64,000 nucleotides of DNA from Rhodosporidiobolus odoratus (Eukaryota; Basidiomycota; Microbotryomycetes; Sporidiobolales; Sporidiobolaceae): NCBI GenBank assembly GCA_034387635.1, contig JAOANU010000001.1, positions 744,001-808,000 on the forward strand, given 5' to 3'. The position numbers were made by a program, and so were the translations under genes. Positions 10,703-21,772 of the stretch are shown here, piece after piece; positions within the stretch are counted from its first letter, which is position 1; each line of letters opens with the position of its first letter. The notes beneath the pieces are model-generated. The model ran no database searches. It was given only the letters and a program-made list of their open reading frames with translations, and had not been told where the DNA came from.

Positions 10703-12892
10703 CTACCAATCTTCGCCGCCAGAATAGTATCCATCCATGGCCTCGCCGGCCTCTTTCCATCCGTCTGGCTCCTCGTCCCAGTCGTCGTCTCCCCCCTCTT
10801 CTCCCTCCTCGACCTCCTCGCCTTCTTCGCCCCCTTCATCATCCTGAAGATCGAGTAGACCGCCCTTCTTCCTCCCCCTCGCCCCAGGTTCACCGAGCAA
10901 CCGTGCTACTAGCTGCTCTTTCGCCCTCGACGCCTTTTGCGGTGACCCCGTGCGGAATGACAAGACAGCAGCAAGATCTGCAGGGAGGGAAGCGGCGAGG
11001 GAGGGATCGTCGTCGTCTTCCGCATCGATGGATGGTGGAGGCGCAGAACGGTTGGCGAGCGAGGTGAGGAGGTCGACTGGACCGCGTCGCTGAAAGAGGG
11101 AGATGTCGTCGAGCATGTCCTCCTCGCTGTCCTCTTCCGGTCCGTTATCTTCTTCTCCGTCTTCCTCCATTCCACCTTCTTCTCGCCTTCTCCGCCTTCG
11201 GTCCTCCCGCTCGAGATCCTTCTGTCGAGCCTGCCATCCCTTCGAATGCACAACAAGCCGTTCCCGCTTCGCTTCCCCCTCTTCCCCCTCCTCACCTTCA
11301 ACCTCGAGCACCAACTCTCCATTCTCCCTCAACACCGTCACACCGTCATCAATATCCTCCGCATCCTCCATGGCCTTTCCCTTCCCTTTTACCACCGTTC
11401 TCTTCCGCTTTGCTGGCGCCTTCTTCCCCTTGCCTTTCGTCCCCACCGCAGCCGCATCAGCCGCGTCCAGTGCGCCAGCATAGAACGAGTCGTCTCCGTC
11501 GTCATACTCATCCTCTTCATCGCCCTCGGCGCCAGGGGCGGGCTTCTTTCCGCCTCCTCCGCCCTTTCCGCCGCCGGAAAAGGTAGTCGAAGGCGCGCGT
11601 TTGAGCCCACGAGCAGCGGCGGCGGCTGAGGAGGAGAAGGAGGGTAGCTTGGGAGGTGCGACAGAGGTAGAGGAGGCAGGAGGGACTGAGGCTCGCAGGG
11701 AAGTTTCGAACAGTTTGGGTTTCGAGGGCAGAGGGGCGGAGGAGGCAGGAGCGGTGAATGGGTTCGAGTCGCCTAGTAACGGTTTAAAGGGCTTCGATGA
11801 GGATGTGGAGGAGGAGGACGGAGAGCGATCGGGAAGGCCGAAGATGGAAGAGAAGACAGTGGACGGTTTGGCGGGAGAAGGACCGAGGACCTCGTCATCG
11901 TCAACGATGACGTCTCGCTGCGGCGACGCCTTTGCCAGTTGAGACGCGAAGTGCGAAGTCTGCGAGTTTTGAGACGGCTGAGAGGAGAAGAAGTCGTCGA
12001 CTTCGTCGAGATCCATCCCGTTCGAAGCGACAGAGCTGGTTCGCGAGAAGGCGCCTTTTCCCGTTTCCCCCATACTCACGCTTCCCCATCCAGCCCCTCG
12101 ACCTGTGGCACCCTTACCCAGCACGCCCCCTCCTGTCTTCCTTTTCTCCCTTTCCGCCCTCTTCTTCTCCTTCATCTTCTCCCTCTCCTGTTTCTCAAAC
12201 TCGCCAAATACGCCCTCATACTTGCGAGGACTGGCGAACGGATTCTTGGCCTTTTGTGGAGACCGCGAGACCTCGAGAGGGTCAACCTGCTTGACGCTTT
12301 CGAGGCCGGGAGCGAGAGTCGCGCCGTTCCACCCGCCATCGGTACGGCGGTTCGGCGAGCCTGACGTGGAATGGAGGGCAGCGAGGGCACGCAGCTTGGA
12401 AGGCGAGTTGGCGAGGACGTAGGTGGGTTTCTCGGCGTTGCCAGAAGACCTGGAAGCAGAAGTCGAGCGTTTCGAAGGCGATGGGTGGGCGGGAAGCGTG
12501 TCGCTCGAGGTCGAAGGGTCCTCTACGGCCGTTGGCTTGGGACGGGGACGCGATGGTTTGGGTTTCGTAGGCGTCTTGAAAACAGGTTGTGGTGGAGGAA
12601 GGGCTTTCGAGGCTGATGATGAAGAGGTAGACGGTTTCGAGCTCTTCTTGTCAGGTTGCGGAGGTGCCTTTCCTGCGAGTACTTTTGCTTTGTTGTACTG
12701 CTTGTACTTGGCGGCTGTACGAGCGAGAGAGTGAGTCGGGACAGACGCGTTTGTGAGGTGGGGAGGGAGACTCAAGCGAGACTGACCAACGTCGGGGTGT
12801 AGCTTGATATCCTCCTTCGTGGGAGCACGTCCATGCTTGGATTGGAACGAAGCTTCCCACTGCTTGAGTTCTTGCTTGAGGTCGGGGTCCAT
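10703..12892 (-). CDS. SLD2: DNA replication regulator Sld2/Drc1
   Basis: Sld2 is phosphorylated by CDK at S phase and binds Dpb11 to help assemble the CMG helicase at origins. The N-terminus (MDPDLKQELKQWEASF, GRAPTKEDIKLHPDV) followed by AAKYKQYNKAK matches the conserved Sld2/RecQL4 N-terminal helix block. The two parts join when a short intron (donor GTCAGT near 12787, branch and CAG near 12718) is removed; this intron happens to stay open in frame. The rest is a disordered Ser/Pro/Lys region, then an acidic C-terminus ending GYYSGGEDW. S-P-x-K/R motifs occur at SPSK (twice), SPNR, SPQK (twice), SPRK, SPQR and SPAK, plus TPTK. The protein is about 705 residues after splicing, longer than the yeast protein. 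It is divergent from RPB1 with 453 bp between them. Confidence 0.85.
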   Translation of the reverse strand: MDPDLKQELKQWEASFQSKHGRAPTKEDIKLHPDVGQSRLSLPPHLTNASVPTHSLARTAAKYKQYNKAKVLAGKAPPQPDKKSSKPSTSSSSASKALPPPQPVFKTPTKPKPSRPRPKPTAVEDPSTSSDTLPAHPSPSKRSTSASRSSGNAEKPTYVLANSPSKLRALAALHSTSGSPNRRTDGGWNGATLAPGLESVKQVDPLEVSRSPQKAKNPFASPRKYEGVFGEFEKQEREKMKEKKRAEREKRKTGGGVLGKGATGRGAGWGSVSMGETGKGAFSRTSSVASNGMDLDEVDDFFSSQPSQNSQTSHFASQLAKASPQRDVIVDDDEVLGPSPAKPSTVFSSIFGLPDRSPSSSSTSSSKPFKPLLGDSNPFTAPASSAPLPSKPKLFETSLRASVPPASSTSVAPPKLPSFSSSAAAAARGLKRAPSTTFSGGGKGGGGGKKPAPGAEGDEEDEYDDGDDSFYAGALDAADAAAVGTKGKGKKAPAKRKRTVVKGKGKAMEDAEDIDDGVTVLRENGELVLEVEGEEGEEGEAKRERLVVHSKGWQARQKDLEREDRRRRRREEGGMEEDGEEDNGPEEDSEEDMLDDISLFQRRGPVDLLTSLANRSAPPPSIDAEDDDDPSLAASLPADLAAVLSFRTGSPQKASRAKEQLVARLLGEPGARGRKKGGLLDLQDDEGGEEGEEVEEGEEGGDDDWDEEPDGWKEAGEAMDGYYSGGEDW

Positions 12893-13345
12893 AGCCTGAT
12901 GCCGAGTTGTAAGGAGGATTAGAAGAAGAGTGATAATCCAAGTCTGTGGTGATTACAATTGAGGGGGGCTCGGTTGTAATGCGGATTAGGATTGAGGTCA
13001 GATCCCCCCATCCTGTGGCTCTCCCAATTCAGTTTGGTGGACCGCAGTGCTTGTTTCTACTGTTTCTTTAGCCTCTAGACTCGCCTATACCAGCCAGTCT
13101 ACCCTTCCCCAGCGCCGTCTGCCGATTCTCCCTCTCGATTCTCCCCTCCTCCCACCTAATCTCGAATACAACTAAAACAACTCCGCAAGGAATCAAAAAC
13201 AGACGACAGTAGTACCAGCAGTCACGACTGGACGTACCTGCGCCTCTTTCGCCTTTCACTTCGTGTCGCCGTCGCGTTTACCGCCACCCTCCTCGCTTCC
13301 AATTCCATCAGCCGTTAATTCCACCGGCCAATTACCGCCAACGAC
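12893..13345. promoter_or_regulatory. Shared upstream region of SLD2 and RPB1
   Basis: These 453 bp separate two head-to-head start codons, so they must contain both promoters. The region is pyrimidine-rich on the + strand near 13090-13150. I could not assign a defined element. Confidence 0.5.
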
Positions 13346-16300
13346 ATGCTGGGTCACGAGTTTGCTCATTCGACCCAGTAGGTTGCCTTTCAGCATCATC
13401 CGCACCCTGCTAGACCGAAGAAGTGAAAGCAGGACACCGCGGCTGACTGACTTGGCCTCTTCCCCTCTCTCCCTTCCACTCATCCATTGCCCTGCCCTGC
13501 CCGTTCGACTCGGACGCGCAGACCGATCAAGCGTCCTCGTACGATCCAGTTTGGTATCCTCTCGCCAGAGGAGATCAAAGCCATCTCGGTGTGCAAGGTC
13601 GAGTACCCGGAAACGTTCGAGGAGGGCAACAACCTGCCGGTACGTATAACTCTGCGCGCTTCAGCATCGCTACTTGCTCACAACTTTCTTGGCATACCGC
13701 CTTTCAGAAAGTTGGCGGGTTGAGTGACTCGCGGCTCGGCACCATCGACCGGAACTTCAAGTGCGCAACTTGCGGTGAAGGCATGGCAGAATGTCCAGGA
13801 CACTTTGGACACATCGAGTTGAGCAGGGCAGTCTTTCACGTCGGTGCGTTCGACTAGTTTCGCTTTTTTTTGATTGCTTCCCCACTCACTTGGGCTCGGC
13901 GCAGGTTTCCTTAACAAGGTCAAGAAGATCACTGAATGCATCTGCGTGCAATGCGGCAAGCTCAAGGTCGCGCCTCATGAAGATCCGCGACTAGCAGACG
14001 CCGTACGGTTCATCCGCGACCCGAAGAAGCGACTCGCGGTCGTTCACGCCCTGGTCAAGGGTAAGAATACATGCGAGATGGATGTCATGGATGAGGAGAC
14101 GCAGGCGAAAATTGCTGCTGGAGAGGAGGTGCCGAGGGGACACGGTGGATGTGGACACGAACAGCCGCAGATCAGGAAGGAAGGGTTGAAGCTGTTCTTA
14201 GTATATGGGAAAGGGAAGGACGAGGTGCGCTTTTTCGCTGCTCGACGTGTCATTGTCGCAAACTCACGCCCTTCTATAATGCAGGACGGCAACCCTCAAC
14301 AACCCGATCGAAAACCCTTCACCGCTACGCAAGCCCACACTCTCTTCCGCAAGGTCTCCGAGGAGGATCTCCTCCTCATGGGACTCTCCGCTACCGAGGC
14401 ACACCCGGCATGGATGGTTCTCACCTGTCTTCCCGTTCCGCCCCCACCCGTTCGACCCTCGATCTCGGTTGATGGCGGCGCGATGCGAGGAGAGGACGAC
14501 TTGACGTACAAGCTGGCGGAAATCATCCGAACAAATTCGAGTCTAAAGAAGTTCGAGGAGGAAGGAGCACCAGCGCACGTCATCAACGAGTTCGAGACGC
14601 TGCTGCAGGTACGCTTCTCCCTGCCGACCTTTTCCCGGCACTTCTCGCATACTGACTTTCGCCTTTCTGCAGTGGCATATCGCGACCTACATGGACAACG
14701 ATCTGCCCGGCCAGCCGCAAGCGATGCAGAAGTCCGGTCGTCCCGTCAAGTCAATTCGAGCCCGTCTTAAGGGCAAGGAAGGTCGTCTTCGCGGTAACCT
14801 CATGGGCAAGCGTGTCGACTTCTCCGCCCGAACCGTCATCACCGGTGACCCCAACCTCGCCCTCGACGAAGTCGGTGTACCGTTCTCGATCGCCCGAACC
14901 CTTACCTACCCGGAAAGGGTCACACCTTACAACATCCAGAACCTGCAGGAGCTCGTCCGAAATGGTCCGAACGAATACCCAGGCGCTCGCTACGTTGTGC
15001 GCGACACCGGCGACCGTATCGACTTGCGGTACAACAAGCGAGCGGAAACTTTCTTGCAGTACGGCTGGATCGTCGAGCGTCACCTGAAGGATGGCGACAT
15101 CGTTCTCTTCAACCGACAACCCTCTCTGCACAAGATGTCCATGAGTGCGTTCGCAATTCTATCACCCTGCTCTCGAGCACGACTGACATTCTGTCCTTTG
15201 CAGTGGCACATCGCGTCAAGCTCATGCCCTACTCCACCTTCCGTCTCAACCTTTCCGTCACCTCTCCCTACAACGCCGATTTCGATGGCGACGAGATGAA
15301 CTTGCACGTCCCGCAGTCCGAAGAGACCCGCGCCGAGCTCATCAACATCTGCGCCGTCCCCCGAAACATCATCTCGCCGCAGGCCAACAAGCCCGTCATG
15401 GGTATCGTACAGGACACGCTCTGCGGCGTCCGCAAGTTCACCCTTCGCGACTGCTTCATGGATCGCGACTTCATCCAGAACATCCTCCTCTGGGTGCCGG
15501 AATGGGACGGCGTCCTCCCTCCGCCCGCCATTATGAAGCCGAAGCAGCTCTGGACCGGCAAGCAGATCCTCTCGATGTGCATTCCCGCCGGAATCAACCT
15601 CTACCGAAACGCCGAGGGTGCTTCACCTTGCCCGGAAGCGGACGACGGCATGTGGATCGAGGACGGCCAGATCATGTTCGGCACGGTGGATAAGAAGACA
15701 GTCGGAACTTCGCAGGGTGGTCTCATCCACATCATCTACCGCGAGAAAGGCCACATCGTCACTCGCGACTGGTTCTCCGGCGTGCAGAAGGTCGTCAACT
15801 ACTGGCTTCTGCACAACGGTTTCTCGATCGGTATCGGCGACACCGTTCCCGACAAGGGCACCATGGAGACCATCACCAACTTTATCGAGAAGGCCAAGAA
15901 CGAAGTCAACGAGATCATCTTGGCGGCGCAGAACGACGAACTCGAGCCGGAACCCGGTATGACGGTCCGCGAGTCTTTCGAATCGAAGGTCACCCGCGCG
16001 CTTAACCAGGCTCGTGACTCGTCCGGTCGATCCGCCGAGCGCTCGCTCAAGGCCGACAACAACGTCAAGCAGATGGTCGTCGCTGGTTCCAAGGGTTCCT
16101 TCATCAACATCTCGCAGATGTCGGCTTGTGTTGGTCAGCAGATCGTCGAGGGTAAACGTTGTCCGTTCGGGTTCAAGTACCGCACCCTGCCGCACTTTAC
16201 CAAGGACGACTACTCGCCCGAGGCTCGCGGTTTCGTCGAGAACTCCTACCTTCGAGGTACGTTTTCCTGTCTGCCCTATATTCCATTCTGCCGCTTACCT

Positions 16301-19300
16301 TCGGCATCGCTGCAGGTCTCACTCCCCAAGAGTTCTTCTTCCACGCCATGGCCGGACGAGAGGGTCTTATCGATACCGCCGTCAAGACTGCCGAAACTGG
16401 ATACATCCAGCGCCGTCTCGTCAAGGCGCTCGAGGACGTCATGGTCGCCTACGATGGAACGGTTCGTAACTCGCTCGGCGACGTCGTTCAATTCGTCTAC
16501 GGTGAGGACGGTATGGACGGTGCCTTCATCGAGGAGCAGGTTATCGAGCCGATTCGTCTCTCGGACGCTCGCTTCGAGAAGCGCTACCGAGTCGACGTGA
16601 TGGATCCCGACTGGCACTTCAAGCGAGGTACAATCCGTGTCGACCTCGCCGAGCCGGACGCCGACGTTCAAGCCGAGCTTGACGCCGAGTACCAGCAGCT
16701 CTGCGACGACCGTACTGCCCTTCGCACTCGCATCTTCCCCAACGGTGACGCCACCGTTTCCCTCCCCGTCAACCTCCGCCGTATTATCCAGAACGCTCAG
16801 CAGATCTTCCACATCGATTCGCGGAAAGAGAGCGACCTCCGACCAGACGAGGTCGTACAGTCCGTACGCGATCTTTGCGAGCGTCTCGTCGTCATCCGAG
16901 GCAAGGACGAGCTCTCGCAGGAGGCGCAGATCAATGCGACCATGCTCTTCCGTATCTTCCTTCGGTCTTTCATCGCCTCTCGCCGGGTTATCGAGGAGTA
17001 CCACCTCAACCGCGAAGCATTCGAATGGGTCGTCGGCGAGGTAGAGACGCGGTTCAATGGCTCGATGGTCGCGCCGGGAGAGATGTGCGGAACGCTCGCG
17101 GCGCAGTCTATCGGAGAACCGGCGACGCAGATGACGCTCAACACCTTTCACTACGCCGGTGTATCGTCGAAGAACGTCACTCTCGGTGTGCCCCGTCTCA
17201 AGGAAATCATCAACGTCGCCGTCAACCTCAAGACGCCCTCCACGACGGTTTACCTCGAGCCCGAGATCGCTGCCAACATCGACCTCGCCAAAGAGGTTCA
17301 GACCCTTCTCTCCTACACCACCCTCCAGACCGTTACCGCTTCTACCGAGATTTTCTACGATCCCGACCCTACGGCCACCGTCATCGAGGACGACCGCGAG
17401 TTCGTCGAGGCCTTCTTCGCCATCCCGGACGAGGACGTCGAAGCGAACTTGGGCCGTCAATCCCCGTGGCTTCTTCGATTCGAGCTCGACCGAGCCAAGA
17501 TGCTCGACAAGAAGCTCGAGATGCACTACGTCGCGGGCAAGATTGCCGAAACCTTCGACCAGGACCTGTTCGTCATCTGGTCTGAAGATAACGCCGAGAA
17601 GCTCGTTATTCGATGCAGGGCTCTTCGATCTGAGGGAGCGGACAAGGAGACGGGCGACCAGGATGACGAGGACGACGAGGATGTCTTCCTCAAGCAGCTC
17701 GAGTCGCAGATGCTCGGTTCGATCGCCCTTCGCGGTGTCGAGAACATCGACCGTGTGTTCATGATGCAGCAGAAGCGTAGTCAGCTCAACGCTGTTGGAG
17801 AGTTCCACAACCCGACGGAGTGGGTGCTCGAGACGGACGGTATCAACCTTCGCAAGGTTCTTTGCGTTGACGGTGTCGACTCGCGTCGAACCATTTCCAA
17901 CTCTTGCGTCGAGATTCTCGGTGCGTCTTTTCTTGCCCTGCACCGTCACCGAAGCAGTTCGCTGACGAATCGTCTACTGCAGAGGTTCTCGGTATCGAAG
18001 CCGCCCGTGCTTCCGTCCTTCGCGAACTTCGCAACGTCATCGAGTTCGACGGTTCCAAGGTCAACTACCGCCATCTGTCCATGCTCACCGATATCATGAC
18101 CAACCGAGGTTCGCTCATGGCTATCACTCGACACGGTATCAACCGCGCCGATACCGGTGCCCTCATGCGCTGCTCTTTCGAAGAGACGGTCGAAATCTTG
18201 ATGGAAGCCGCCGCGATCGGTGAGACGGACTACTGCACGGGAGTTGCAGAGGCGGTTCTCCTGGGTCAGCAGCCGCCGATGGGTACGGGTGCTTTCGAGC
18301 TTGCCCTCAACCTCGAGCAGCTGAGCGAAGTCATCCCCGACCACCGTCTTCCGGTGCCCGCGGGCATGTCGGTCGATGCGGTGATGGACGGCGGCAGGAC
18401 ACCGGGAGGCGGAGCGACGCCGTACGCCGATATGAGCGAAGGGAAGACGCCCGCCTACTACGGTGCGCAGGAGGGGCTCGGCATGGCGGCATTCTCGCCC
18501 ATCATTCAGCCTGGGCAGGACGGCATGTTCGACGGACCCGGCGGCATGTCACCCTTCGGTGGCGGACAGTCTCCCTTCGGTGGCGCTTCGCCCTTCGGCG
18601 GGGCATCCCCCTTCGCTGGCGGGATGTCACCGTTCGCAGGCGGGCAATCTCCCTTCGGCGCAGGGGCGGGCTACTCGCCTGCTTCGCCATTCGGAGGCGG
18701 TGCATCGCCGTACAACCCTCGCTCGCCTGGACCCACTGGCGCTGCTTCTCCTTGGGTCAACCGAGCAGGTGGCGGAACTGGGTACTCGTGCGTCTTTCGC
18801 TTCTCTCGTCTTTCGGCCCTTGCTGACTATTCATGCACCTCGTAACAGTCCAACATCTCCTCTTATCGGCATGTCTCCTGCCTCTCCGAAGTACAGCCCA
18901 ACCTCGCCATCCTTCTCTCCTACATCGCCTTCCTTCTCGCCCGCTTCTCCCAACTTCTCTCCAGCCTCTCCTCGATTCTCCCCTACCTCTCCGCGGTACT
19001 CTCCCACCTCACCTGCGTTCTCGCCATCGAGTCCGAAGTACTCACCGACGAGTCCGCAGGTGCTTTCTTCCCGTTCGGCCTCCATTTTTTCGTGAGCTAA
19101 CCCTTCCTCTTGCAGTACTCTCCCACATCTCCGCAATACTCTCCGACGAGTCCTCAATATTCTCCGACGAGTCCTCAATATTCTCCGACGAGTCCTCAAT
19201 ATTCTCCGACGAGCCCGCAATATACTCCAACCTCTCCTCGCTACTCTCCCACTAGTCCAGGCACAGCACTCGGCGGCGCGAAGCAGTACTCGCCGACGAG

Positions 19301-19430
19301 TCCCGCCTACTCTCCCACCTCGCCTGCTTTCTCCCCCGCCTCGCCGGGCTACTCGCCAGCGTCACCTCGGGAGGGACAAGCAAGTAGAAGCAAGGTTCAG
19401 TACTCGCCAACGTCGTCGTGGAATCGGTGA
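13346..19430 (+). CDS. RPB1: RNA polymerase II largest subunit Rpb1
   Basis: This is the catalytic subunit of RNA polymerase II. A tiny first exon (13346-13377, [10 protein letters not shown]) splices at GTAGGT to 13522, giving [20 protein letters not shown]; no ATG exists in the open frame of exon 2 itself. Further introns lie at about 13640-13707, 13844-13904, 14225-14283, 14609-14673, 15147-15203, 16257-16315, 17921-17981, 18789-18848 and 19060-19115. Visible landmarks are the zinc site [17 protein letters not shown], the catalytic [15 protein letters not shown] near 15275-15315, the bridge-helix region [19 protein letters not shown], and the trigger-loop region [20 protein letters not shown]. 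After [12 protein letters not shown] comes a Gly-rich linker with seven SPF motifs. About 22 heptads follow, many degenerate (FSPASPN, GMSPASP) but with a run of exact YSPTSPQ, ending SSWNR. No frame break is seen over 6 kb. Confidence 0.97.
18549..18707 (+). repeat. SPF[G/A]GG low-complexity repeats before the CTD
   Basis: Inside RPB1, seven imperfect repeats are translated as [41 protein letters not shown] and ASPFGGGA. They sit where other Rpb1 proteins have a linker to the heptad tail. Confidence 0.85.
19134..19217 (+). repeat. Four tandem 21-nt units in the RPB1 CTD
   Basis: The units start at 19134, 19155, 19176 and 19197 and each encodes a YSPTSPQ heptad. Units 2 and 3 are identical and units 1 and 4 differ by one to three bases, while heptads elsewhere use mixed codons. 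This suggests recent slippage or unequal exchange. Confidence 0.9.
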
Positions 19431-19879
19431 TTGGAGGGAGGGAGTTGAAGCATGAGGTCGATTTGAGCGGAGCGGATGTAGCTTGGCTTTTTTCACTTCC
19501 CCCATATTCTTCCTCTTTTCCCTTTTGCTTTCACCTCTTCCTCTACGCCTACCTTGGCGTGCCTTTCGCCGTCGTTTACTACCCCCGCAGTTGCTGCGGT
19601 TTGTACTAGTCTCGCCGCAATTCGAAGTGTTTTTGCGCGGATCCACTTTTCGTTGCAGGAGAGGCAGAGTGCTCCCTTGGTCGCGCTCGAGAGCAGACTG
19701 GACCGCACTTTGGCCGGGCAAGAAACTGTATTCGCTGCTCTTCGGACGAGACGATAGCGCGATCCTACTCAAGATATACCCGCTGCAAATTCCGCACCTT
19801 CCCCAAGGCATGCGCCAGAATTCAAACCTCGCCCATCCCGAATCTTGGCGCACCATTCTGCCTGCCCCTTTGCCCATTC
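19431..19879. other. Convergent 3' region of RPB1 and the F-box locus
   Basis: These 449 bp between two stop codons are T-rich just after RPB1, as expected for a 3' UTR. I see no gene in them. Confidence 0.5.
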
Positions 19880-21269
19880 CTAGACACCGCCCACAGCCCT
19901 TGCATCCAACTCATCCGGTTGCAGGTCCTTCTCGTACTCCCTCATTTCGTGATTACCCGCTTCTGGCGTCCATCTCATTGTGACTGCGATTCCTCGTTTG
20001 GCGCAGGATGCGCGGAAAGTGTTGTAATCGGAGGGGAAGAACGCGGTAGGGAGGTCGAGGTGTAGGGAGCGAAGGGTGGGAGGGAAAGCGGTTTCGGGAC
20101 CGAACGTTTCAGAGAGGAGGTGGTCTTACGTAGCTGACCCGGTAGAGCTGCAGAGCTCGATGGTGAGCGAGGTGAGGGGGCAATGTTCGAACGAGGTGAG
20201 GATAGAAATCGAGCGAGGGCCCACAGATGTCGCCGACGAGGGTGAGGTGTTTGAGCTGAGGAAGGTCGATGGGAATGGGTTTGCCGTCCTCTGAGGTGAG
20301 ACCTTTGTATTTCCAGTGGGTCGGGTGGAGTTCCCAGATTTGCGGGGCGACTTGGACGATCCAACGGAGGACTTCTGAAGGGTTTGCAGGTACTAGGAGG
20401 GAGAGATAGTCGAGATGGGGTAGTCGGAGTTGGTACCAGTCTTCGTGAGGGATGACGGTGCTCCGACCAGGGGAGAGACTCTTGTCGAAGAGGGTAAGGC
20501 GGCGCAGCTTGTAATTCTGTAAGCAGGCGCGAAGTTCTTGGTGGCAGAGGTCAAGTTGGAAGTTCGTTGCCGGACAGCTCGAGATCTACGAGTTGCATCT
20601 CATCGGAGAATTGGCGCAGAGTGGCGAGGACCCCCATGAAGGAATACGTTTTGAGGCTGACTTTGGTGAAACGACGAGAGACGGCTTCCGGGGCTTTGTG
20701 CGCCGAACGGTAGGTGTCCAGAGAGGCCGGGTTTTCGGATAGCTGGATAGGACCTGTGAGGGCCCTCTAAAGCAGCGCTCCTGAGGTTGGGCAGGTGCAA
20801 AAGGCTGGAGATGGTGTCGGTGGGGAGCCCGAATGGGCCCAGCCTTGTGGCATCCAGGTGAGTGATGTTGAGTCGAAGGGAGCTGGTGATAAGGTCGAAT
20901 CGGAAGTAGCTGTAGGCGAGTTGCTCGGGGTCGACGTTCTAAAGGAAAGAAGAGAAACGGAGGGCAAGCAAATAAGCCGCCGGTCCGACTCAGTAGCTCT
21001 TGAAAGGTTCTGTACGTACCTCGAACAGGAGAGGGAGAACCAGTGCACGCCATTTCTTGCTAACGAGTGAGCGAGCGACCGTACCTCGTCCCAGCCAGTC
21101 GGTGAGTTTGCCAGGGAACGGGGTGCCGACTACGCGATTTCCATCGTCGTCCTTCTGGGCGTCGTGGTTGATCCTGCTTGCGGACGGAGTCTACGATGTT
21201 CTTGAGGAGTTTGAGGGGGAGGGTGTCGAGGGTGATTTGGGAAGAAGACGGCTTCGCAGGTTGAGGCAT
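19880..21269 (-). pseudogene. F-box/LRR-like gene, multiply frameshifted
   Basis: The ATG at 21269 starts MPQPAKPSSSQITLDTLP, then LKLLKNIVDSVRKQDQ, an F-box. The frame then shifts to GTPFPGKLTDWLGRG and SLVSKKWRALVLPLLFE, the usual end of the F-box region, followed by a GTACGT donor near 21020. After the intron, LRR-like sequence reads HLDATRLGPFGLPTDT and LLHLPNLRSAALEG. The frame shifts again to SRRFTKVSLKTYSF and QFSDEMQLVDLELSGNE, and again to LRRLTLFDKSLSPG and IDLPQLKHLTLVGDICGP. It shifts once more to LRSLHLDLPTAFFPSDYNTF and a C-terminus DLQPDELDARAVGGV with stop at 19880. At least four shifts in 1.4 kb cannot be explained by introns I can find. It belongs to the same family as the locus at 1903-3610. 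Confidence 0.65.
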
Positions 21270-21772
21270 GGTCGCTGGAGCGTGTAAAGCGGTGCGGCAT
21301 GGTTGAAGACAGCTCGTTGCACTGTTTGGCGGGTCACAATTGCTTATTTGAGCGAGTTGAGAACGTGTAGAGGAGAACGAAGCGACGAGATGAAGAGACG
21401 GTCAATTGGGTGTCTTCGATCCTGCCGAGCCGTAGCGAGTCAAGTGGGACGCGCTGTCCAATCTTTTCGTGCGTTTGTGCGGGTTGAACAAGCTGTAGGG
21501 GATGAGCGAGGTTTGTTGTGGTTGTTCCAAACTTTAATTGATCAACCTTAATAACCGTCTCCTCGCTTGTCCCCTTCTGCTTGAATCGCTAACGAGGACC
21601 AAAGAGCGCTGGTAGCTCATAATTAATTACTGCCTCCGTCTGTACAAGCAACCGCGAGCCGCCGGCGTGCTCGACCCCTCGCCCATCTCCCCACACACAA
21701 CACATCAAGTCGCACGCCAACAGCACAATACAGAGCCCAGGACAGTTCAAGTCACTGCCGAGTGGTGCACAG
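21270..21772. promoter_or_regulatory. Divergent upstream region, F-box locus / Sel1 gene
   Basis: These 503 bp lie between two head-to-head starts. An AT-rich patch near 21525-21625 is unusual for this GC-rich window. No defined element is assigned. Confidence 0.4.

Noticed and set aside
16276..17949. 557-codon open frame on the - strand
   Set aside because: It is antisense to RPB1 exons. GC-rich codon bias leaves the opposite strand free of stops; the sense strand has full Rpb1 motifs.
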